A stretch of 64,000 bases of DNA from Puniceicoccaceae bacterium 5H (GTDB taxonomy: Bacteria > Verrucomicrobiota > Verrucomicrobiia > Opitutales > Oceanipulchritudinaceae): positions 47,247 through 111,246 of the forward strand of contig WOUP01000009.1 in assembly GCA_009772895.1 (NCBI GenBank). The letters run 5' to 3'. Positions 58,696-64,000 of the stretch are shown here, piece by piece. The notes beneath the pieces were generated by a model. The model had not been told where the DNA came from. It searched no databases and saw only the letters and a list, made by a program, of their open reading frames with translations. The translations under genes and the position numbers were made by a program. Each line of letters opens with the position of its first letter. Position 1 is the stretch's first letter.

Positions 58696-58700
58696 CGTCT

Positions 58701-60008
58701 CTACAACTTCCGGGCGGCCTGCTCCATCGCTTCCTTCATCAGGTCGAGGTGGAGCAGCGGCGTCGGCACGCCGGGGGTCACCCGCACGCCTTTGACGACC
58801 GGGTGGCCGACAATGGGCACGGTCAGAATGTCGTAGTTGTCGTAGAGAAAGGCGGAGAGCGCCTCCGGCTCGACCCCGCGGATGGCGACGTTGGCGATGG
58901 CACCGTGACGCGCGGGATCCTCGGGCGTGTTGAAATAGATGCGCTCGTGATTGCGGAAGCCCTGCGTCCAGTAGGTATTGAGGTAGCGCAACCGGGCGGC
59001 CTTCGCCGCGCCGCCGATGGATTGGTGGTAGCGGATGGCCGTGCGCAGCCCACGGTGGTGATTGTAGGGCCGCGTGCCGAGGTGCTCGAGCTTGCGGATG
59101 TCGCCGTCGTCGCGGTGGGTGTCGCCCATCAAGCCCCAGACCTGGGGGATCTTTTCCTTTTTGACGTAGAGCATGCCGAGCCCGACGGGCGAGCAAAGCC
59201 ACTTGTGCAGGCTCGTGCCGAGGTAGTCGCAATCGAGGTCCGGGATCTGGTAGTCCACGTGGGCAAAGGCGTGCGCCGAATCCACGAGCACCTCGACGCC
59301 GCGCTCGTGCGCCATGTCGCATATTTTGCGCACCGGCAGCACGTGCCCCGTCAGGTTGATCAGGTGCGTTACGTGCAGCAGCTTCGTCTTGGGCGTGATG
59401 GCGCGGCGAAAGACGTCGACGATCTGTTCGTCACTCTCCGGATGCAGGGGCACGGCGACCTGTTTCAGCACGATGCCGTAGCGCTCGGACTTTTGCTTGA
59501 GTGCCTCCACCATGCTGCCGTAATCCTGGTCGGAGTAGACCACCTCGTCGCCCGCCTGCAGATCGAGCCCGGAGATGACGATGTTCATCGACTCCGTGGT
59601 GTTACGGGTGATCGCCACTTCCTCGCTCGAGACGCCGGCCAGCTTGGCAAGGTCGTTGCGGGTCGCCTCGAGATCGTCCTGCATCTCCCGGCGCATGTAA
59701 TAGGAACCGCGCGAATTGATCAGCCGGCCGCCGCGAATCTCCTCCTCCAGCGTCGGCAGGGCAGCCGGGCAGAAGTAACCGTATTCGAGGTTGATGAAGT
59801 CCGGCGCCGGGGCAAAGTCGCGCCGGACGCGCTGCCAGAACGCTTCGTCTCGGGCCAAAGCCTCCGGGCCCTTGTCTCCCGGGTCGATCGGTTTGACGGC
59901 GGCAGACGCTTTCGACGTCAGCCAGCCTTCGCTCAGGCCCAAGGCGATGCCTCCGATGGCAGTGGTCTTGAAGAAATTACGGCGCAACATGGGCGTGTAG
60001 GGCAGCAT
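58701..60008 (-). CDS. Tat-exported class V aminotransferase-like PLP enzyme
   Basis: The 435-residue protein begins with a twin-arginine signal (LRRNFFKTTAIGGIALGLSE) followed by TSKASA, a likely cleavage site. The PLP fold type I domain has DFINLEYGYFCPAALPTLEE, VAITRNTTESMNIVISGLDL, the cofactor Asp in VDSAHAFAHVD, and the Schiff-base Lys in GTSLHKWLCSPVG. It is closest in style to the isopenicillin-N-epimerase/cysteine-desulfurase-like branch. Tat export suggests folding with PLP before secretion. Two ATGs are possible (60008 or 59990); the second gives a shorter n-region. The substrate is not evident. Confidence 0.85.
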   Translation of the reverse strand: MLPYTPMLRRNFFKTTAIGGIALGLSEGWLTSKASAAVKPIDPGDKGPEALARDEAFWQRVRRDFAPAPDFINLEYGYFCPAALPTLEEEIRGGRLINSRGSYYMRREMQDDLEATRNDLAKLAGVSSEEVAITRNTTESMNIVISGLDLQAGDEVVYSDQDYGSMVEALKQKSERYGIVLKQVAVPLHPESDEQIVDVFRRAITPKTKLLHVTHLINLTGHVLPVRKICDMAHERGVEVLVDSAHAFAHVDYQIPDLDCDYLGTSLHKWLCSPVGLGMLYVKKEKIPQVWGLMGDTHRDDGDIRKLEHLGTRPYNHHRGLRTAIRYHQSIGGAAKAARLRYLNTYWTQGFRNHERIYFNTPEDPARHGAIANVAIRGVEPEALSAFLYDNYDILTVPIVGHPVVKGVRVTPGVPTPLLHLDLMKEAMEQAARKL

Positions 60009-60185
60009 GAACTACACCATGGGCGGACAGACGCCTTATCAGCGCCCATAATGCGCAAAAGAAGCCACCCTAACCGCCAATTGCCGCTGTTTTGTTGAAC
60101 CACCTGCGTTGGAATGGCCACCGGCTGGATCGGGCAAACGGTTGGGAGAAGAAAAAGATGGCACGGGCGCTGCATAGGCGAAGGC

Positions 60186-61364
60186 ATGGACACGCAGGCG
60201 CAAACGCAGTGGCAAGTGGATCGGGAACTGGTGTTGCACCCCCAGGGGCGCGATTGCCGCCTGACGGTGACGCTGCCCGTGCGGGACGAAGCGGAGCGCC
60301 TGCAGGACACGCTGGCGGCGCTGGCAAACCAGCACGGGGCGGAATACGGGCAGATTGGCCACGATGCGTATGAAGTCATTGTGCTCCTGAACAACTGCCG
60401 CGACGCCTCGGCGCAGATCGCCCGGCGTTTTGCCCGAACGCATCCGGATTTTCGCCTGCACGTGCTGGAATTCGACCTGCCACCGGCCTTCTCTCACGCG
60501 GGCGGGGCACGCAAATTGTTGATGGATGCAGCGGCGCGGCGTTTTCAGCAAACGCGTCACCCCGAGGGCATCATCGCCTCGACCGATGCCGATACCCAAG
60601 TCTCGTCCACGTGGCTCTCGGGCATGTTCCTGGAATTTTCCAAAGGCGCCGACGCGGTCAGCGGCGATATTCGACCGCTGGAAGCGGAACTGGCGTCCCT
60701 ACCGGCAGAAACGCAGGCCTACCTCACCGCGCGCCGGGAATACCAGGAATTGCGAACCGAGCTGGCCGCAGTGCTCGATCCAGATTCCTTCGACCCCTGG
60801 CCGCGCCACTATCACCACCACGGCGCGAGCCTGGCCGTCACCGCGCAGGCCTACGCAGCCGTCGGCGGCCTTCCGCTTAGCGAGACGGGAGAAGACGAAG
60901 CGCTCTTTCGCGCCTTGCGCGCACATGACGCCACCTTTCGCCACAGCCCGCTGGTCGAAGTCGCGACCTCGCCTCGGGCCAGCGGGCGCGCCAGCGGCGG
61001 TTTTGCGGAACTCGTGCAGCGCTGGAGCGACATGGCCGCGCGGGGCGAGCCGATTCAGGTCGGGCCGGTTGCGGACGAAATCGTGCGCCTGAACGCGCAC
61101 CGCCGGCTGCGGGAGATCTGGCAACGTCAGCAGCTGGGGCTCTCGGTGCGCGCGGGGCAAGTCGAAGCCGTCGCGTCGGCCTACGGCGTGTCGGTGCGCT
61201 GGCTGCAGTATCAGCTCGCGACCGCCTCTACGTTCGGTCGAGTCAGCCTGGCGCTGGAAGACCGCGCCCTGCCCCGCGCCCAGCAGGTGCCGATTCAGCA
61301 TGCGATTCAGGAACTGCGCCAGCGCCTCGACACGCTGCGCGCCTACCAGCTCCACTATGCCTGA
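60186..61364 (+). CDS. Cytosolic family 2 glycosyltransferase of the NodS/PIG-L cassette
   Basis: The 392-residue protein has a GT-A fold: LTVTLPVRDEAERLQDTLAA at the nucleotide-binding start, IASTDADTQVSSTWLSGMFL with the Asp-x-Asp-type metal site, and HHHGASLAVTAQAYAAVGGL leading to the acceptor/base motif ETGEDEALF. No transmembrane helix is visible, so it acts in the cytosol, unlike chitin-synthase-type NodC. The C-terminal 120 residues are helical and charged and match nothing I recognise. I chose ATG 60186. Its last 8 bases overlap the acyl-CoA dehydrogenase gene, beginning a four-gene overlapping run. Confidence 0.83.
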   Translation: MDTQAQTQWQVDRELVLHPQGRDCRLTVTLPVRDEAERLQDTLAALANQHGAEYGQIGHDAYEVIVLLNNCRDASAQIARRFARTHPDFRLHVLEFDLPPAFSHAGGARKLLMDAAARRFQQTRHPEGIIASTDADTQVSSTWLSGMFLEFSKGADAVSGDIRPLEAELASLPAETQAYLTARREYQELRTELAAVLDPDSFDPWPRHYHHHGASLAVTAQAYAAVGGLPLSETGEDEALFRALRAHDATFRHSPLVEVATSPRASGRASGGFAELVQRWSDMAARGEPIQVGPVADEIVRLNAHRRLREIWQRQQLGLSVRAGQVEAVASAYGVSVRWLQYQLATASTFGRVSLALEDRALPRAQQVPIQHAIQELRQRLDTLRAYQLHYA

Positions 61365-62541
61365 GACTTTACCCGCTACAGCTGAACGGCGCACGCCTCC
61401 GGAGCACCTGGTCGCCGCCGCGCGCGATCTGGCCCCCACCTTCGCCGAGCGTGCGTTGCCGCTCGACCGGGACGGCGCGTTTCCGGACAAGGAGTTCCGC
61501 TTGCTGCATGAGGCGGGGCTGCTCCGCGCGCCGCTGAGCCGTGACCATGGCGGGGCCGGTCTCGGCCTGACGCCGGAGGGCATGCTGCCGCTGTTGCAGA
61601 TCCTGAAGCACATCGGTCGCGGCAACCTGTCGGTCGGTCGGCTCTACGAAGGCCACGTCAACGCTCTGCGGCTGCTGGAAGACTTTGCCTCGCCCGCGCA
61701 ACTCCAGCGCTACGCCGCCGATGTCGCGGCGGGCCACCTCTTTGCCGTCTGGAATACCGAGGCGAAGGACGAGGGCGTGCGCTTCGAGCCGCTGGGCCCC
61801 AACCGCTACCGCCTGCATGGCGCGAAGATCTTTGCCTCCGGCGCCGGGCATATCACCCGCCCGATCGTCAACGGCGCATTGCCGGACGGGGGTTGGCAGA
61901 TGAGCGTGGTGCCGATGGACGTGCATTGCCCGCCGTTGGACGATTCCCGCTGGCAACCGCTGGGCATGGAGGCGTCACAAAGTTACCGGGTCGACTTCTC
62001 CGGCATCGAACTGGACGCGGGCGACTTGATCGGTCAACCCGGGGACTACACCCACGAGCCTTGGTTCAGCGGCGGCGCGATCCGCTTTGCCGCGGTACAA
62101 TTGGGCGGTGCGGAGGCCCTGATCGAGACGACGCGGCAGCACCTGCGCGAACGCCAGCGCACGGAGAGCCCGCACCAACAGGCGCGCATGGCCGAAATGG
62201 CCCTGGCGATCGAGAGCGGCAACCTGTGGCTGGAAGGCGCAGCCCGGCATGCTTCGGAGGCCGCACGGGACCCGGAACGCTTCCTCGCCTATAGCCGATT
62301 GATGCGCAGCGCCATCGAGCAGATCTGCCTGCAGGTGCTCGAACGCGCGCAACGCTCCATCGGCCTGCAGGGTATGCTGCAACCCCACCCGCTGGAGCGC
62401 CTGATCCGCGATTTGACGATGTATCTGCGCCAGCCCGCGCCCGACAAGACGCTGACCGAGGCTGGCCGCTATCTCCTTGAACACACCACCCCCATTGAAT
62501 CCATCTGGTATGACCACGACCCTGACCCGTTCCACGCTTAA
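61357..62541 (+). CDS. Acyl-CoA dehydrogenase family protein of the cassette
   Basis: The 394-residue flavoprotein has an N-terminal helical domain (DKEFRLLHEAGLLRAPLSRD, GGAGLGLTPEG), a central beta domain with VWNTEAKDEGVRFEPLG and YRLHGAKIFASGAGHITRPI, and a C-terminal helical bundle with SIGLQGMLQPHPLERLIRDL. Segments fit the ACAD fold, but the substrate could be an acyl-CoA, an acyl-carrier-bound chain or an amine, since the family also contains nitroalkane/amine-oxidising members. ATG 61357 overlaps the glycosyltransferase stop by 8 bases, and its 3' end overlaps the PIG-L gene by 32 bases, so expression is tightly coupled. Confidence 0.83.
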   Translation: MPETLPATAERRTPPEHLVAAARDLAPTFAERALPLDRDGAFPDKEFRLLHEAGLLRAPLSRDHGGAGLGLTPEGMLPLLQILKHIGRGNLSVGRLYEGHVNALRLLEDFASPAQLQRYAADVAAGHLFAVWNTEAKDEGVRFEPLGPNRYRLHGAKIFASGAGHITRPIVNGALPDGGWQMSVVPMDVHCPPLDDSRWQPLGMEASQSYRVDFSGIELDAGDLIGQPGDYTHEPWFSGGAIRFAAVQLGGAEALIETTRQHLRERQRTESPHQQARMAEMALAIESGNLWLEGAARHASEAARDPERFLAYSRLMRSAIEQICLQVLERAQRSIGLQGMLQPHPLERLIRDLTMYLRQPAPDKTLTEAGRYLLEHTTPIESIWYDHDPDPFHA

Positions 62542-63283
62542 GGACTCGTTGCTCGAGTCGCCCGAATCGCTACCGCTCTACGCCGGCGACAGTCTGCGCC
62601 ACTGGGGCCGCACGCTCGTCATTGCCCCCCACCCCGACGACGAATCGCTCGGCTGCGGGGGCGTCATCGCACTCTTGCGCGAAGCGGGGGTCGAGGTGGC
62701 CGTGGTGCTCGTCAGCGACGGCGCCAAATCGCACCCCAACTCCACGCGCTATCCCGGACCGAAGCTGGCGGCGTTGCGCGCCAAGGAGCTGCTCAATGCC
62801 CTCGAGATCCTGGGCGTGGAGGGTGACTACGTGCAGTTCCTCGAGCTGCCCGACGGTTCCGTGCCGCAACCGGGCGAGGCTGGCTTTGACGAAGCAGCCG
62901 CGGACATGCAGCAGGCCTTGGCCGACTTCGAGCCCCAGACGATTCTGGTGCCGTGGCGGCGCGACCCGCACGGGGATCACCGCGCCAGCTGGCACCTCGC
63001 CCAACACGCCCATGCCGCGGTCGAAAGTGCGGCCCGCATCCTCGAGTATCCCATCTGGGTGTGGGAAGCCAAGGCCCCGGAACAGGCGCCGCAGGCGGAG
63101 GAGGTCGAGGCCTGGCGGGTGGACATCGAACCGGTGTTGAAGCGCAAGAAACAGGCGATCGCCGCCCACGCCTCTCAGACCACGCGCCTGATCAACGACG
63201 ATCCGGAGGGCTTTATGCTTCGGCCGGAGGTGCTCGCCCATTTTCATCAGCCCTGGGAAACCTTTTTCGAGAACCGTGATTGA
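62510..63283 (+). CDS. PIG-L family deacetylase of the cassette
   Basis: The 257-residue protein has the LmbE/PIG-L zinc motif APHPDDESLGCGG (about residues 40-52), ALRAKELLNALEILGV with the conserved Arg/Glu helix, FLELPDG, and the second metal motif DPHGDHRASW. This family removes N-acetyl groups from glucosamine-containing substrates such as GlcNAc-inositol or bacillithiol precursors. ATG 62510 lies inside the 3' end of the dehydrogenase gene (32-base overlap). In this cassette it probably unmasks an amine on a sugar placed by the glycosyltransferase. Confidence 0.9.
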   Translation: MTTTLTRSTLKDSLLESPESLPLYAGDSLRHWGRTLVIAPHPDDESLGCGGVIALLREAGVEVAVVLVSDGAKSHPNSTRYPGPKLAALRAKELLNALEILGVEGDYVQFLELPDGSVPQPGEAGFDEAAADMQQALADFEPQTILVPWRRDPHGDHRASWHLAQHAHAAVESAARILEYPIWVWEAKAPEQAPQAEEVEAWRVDIEPVLKRKKQAIAAHASQTTRLINDDPEGFMLRPEVLAHFHQPWETFFENRD

Positions 63284-63872
63284 GCGCAAGGTCATGCAAA
63301 CGGTGCCGCCGGAATACTTCGAGCGCAAGTATCGGCGCACGGCCGACCCCTGGAGCTTTGCGACCAGCGAATACGAAGACCGCAAGTATGCCCACACCCT
63401 GACGGCGCTGCCTCGTGAGCACTACCCGCAGGCCTTCGAGGTCGGCTGCTCCGTGGGCGTGCTGACGGCGCGGCTCGCGCCGCGTTGCGGAGAGCTGTTG
63501 GCGGTCGACGTCTCGCCGCTGGCCGTGGAGCAGGCGCAGGAGCGCTGCCGGCGATTCCCGCACGTCACCTGTCAGACGGCGCAACTACCGAAGGACTTCC
63601 CGTCGCAGCGCTTCGATTTGATCGTGCTGTCGGAGGTTGGCTACTACTTTAGCTGGGGTGATCTGGCGGAAGTCCGGCGCTCGATCCGGCAGCAACTGGC
63701 GCCGGGCGGGCACCTGTTGCTGGTGCACTGGATCCACGCCGTGGAAGATTACCCGCTGACCGGCGACGAGGTGCACACGTTTTTCCTCGAGGACGACGCC
63801 TTCGCGCCCTTGCAGGGTGAGCGGCGGGAGCACTACCGCCTGGACCTGCTCGAGAGAGCGCGCGAAGCCTGA
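63276..63872 (+). CDS. NodS-type SAM-dependent methyltransferase of the cassette
   Basis: The 198-residue protein matches the NodS family. It has PEYFERKYRRTADPWSFATS at the N-terminus, EVGCSVGVLTARLAPRC as motif I, LLAVDVSPLAVEQAQERC, FDLIVLSEVGYYFSWGDL, and LAPGGHLLLVHWIHAVEDYP. NodS N-methylates the deacetylated terminal glucosamine of Nod factors, so an amine produced by the PIG-L protein next door is a natural substrate here. The start is GTG 63276, overlapping the PIG-L stop by 8 bases; ATG 63294 is the alternative. It is the last gene of the cassette. Confidence 0.88.
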   Translation: MIERKVMQTVPPEYFERKYRRTADPWSFATSEYEDRKYAHTLTALPREHYPQAFEVGCSVGVLTARLAPRCGELLAVDVSPLAVEQAQERCRRFPHVTCQTAQLPKDFPSQRFDLIVLSEVGYYFSWGDLAEVRRSIRQQLAPGGHLLLVHWIHAVEDYPLTGDEVHTFFLEDDAFAPLQGERREHYRLDLLERAREA

Positions 63873-64000
63873 ATCGCGGCCTTCGGCGCCGCTTCACGTT
63901 TTCTAGAGCATTTTCCATCTATTCTGGGGCATATTTGGCATGCTTGAAGAGGTTCTGACAGAGTTGCCCTGAAGAATGTTGGAGGATCTGTGCGGTCGCG
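63873..64000 (+). other. Region downstream of the cassette, weak terminator only
   Basis: A small stem, gcggc (63876-63880) with gccgc (63888-63892), then a T-rich stretch may end transcription of the cassette. The rest to the window edge is AT-richer and shows no gene start I can support. Confidence 0.3.

Noticed and set aside
56161..59322. Minus-strand open frame of over 1000 codons spanning the phosphoesterase and part of the PLP enzyme
   Set aside because: It is antisense to one real gene and in another frame of the other, with Arg/Gly/Ala-rich low-complexity translation. It also crosses a terminator.

Overview
The window is a GC-rich, gene-dense stretch of a Gram-negative chromosome. 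It most resembles Verrucomicrobiota, probably class Opitutae. The clues are a secreted protein with a PEP-CTERM-like tail, a TonB system of the DUF3450/TtpC type, a complete-looking type II secretion operon, several secreted carbohydrate-active enzymes, BACON domains and a Trp/Tyr-rich C-terminal module. The near absence of Shine-Dalgarno sequences also fits. The taxonomy is an inference from gene content; no rRNA is present.

Layout. 1-9.6 kb is mostly translation genes on the minus strand: gatC, a methyltransferase, gatA and gatB (cut by the window edge), then rpmI-rplT and pheS-pheT. A PEP-CTERM-like protein gene stands alone between the two groups on the plus strand. 10.0-16.5 kb is a TonB energiser operon on the plus strand (DUF3450, TtpC-like ExbB, ExbB, ExbD, TonB, TPR), followed by a second paralogous TonB gene in its own terminator-bounded unit. 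16.6-27.2 kb is a type II secretion locus (gspG, then gspH-I-J-K-L-M-D-E-F) in which most genes overlap or nearly touch. 27.2-36.2 kb is mixed: a DUF3857 protein lacking its transglutaminase core, an M29-like peptidase, a DUF2851 protein, an FkbM methyltransferase of lower GC, a NYN nuclease, a regulated family II pyrophosphatase, and an overlapping tsaD-tcdA pair for t6A/ct6A tRNA modification. 36.3-45.4 kb holds a relBE-like toxin-antitoxin module, mutS, a secreted GH2 beta-galactosidase and a large U32 protein. Divergent tRNA-Arg(CCG) and tRNA-Ser(GCT) genes follow, and next to the latter lies a PLD-SF2 helicase-DUF3427 gene that could be a defence gene. 49.4-58.6 kb encodes secreted polymer-degrading enzymes: a double esterase, a PL4 rhamnogalacturonan lyase, a GH35 beta-galactosidase and a BACON-containing metallophosphoesterase. 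The right end has a Tat-exported PLP enzyme and an overlapping four-gene cassette: GT2 glycosyltransferase, acyl-CoA dehydrogenase, PIG-L deacetylase and NodS-type methyltransferase.

How the parts fit. TonB-driven uptake and type II secretion are the two envelope machines, and the GH2/PL4/GH35/esterase genes are plausible cargo or partners for pectin (rhamnogalacturonan I) use. The most promising undescribed system is the four-gene cassette at 60.2-63.9 kb. Its enzyme set partly parallels Nod-factor synthesis (glycosyl transfer, N-deacetylation, N-methylation, plus an acyl-chain enzyme), but I cannot name its product. Secondary leads are the helicase beside tRNA-Ser, the duplicated TonB, a hairpin element between gatA and gatB, and a possible attenuator before pheS.
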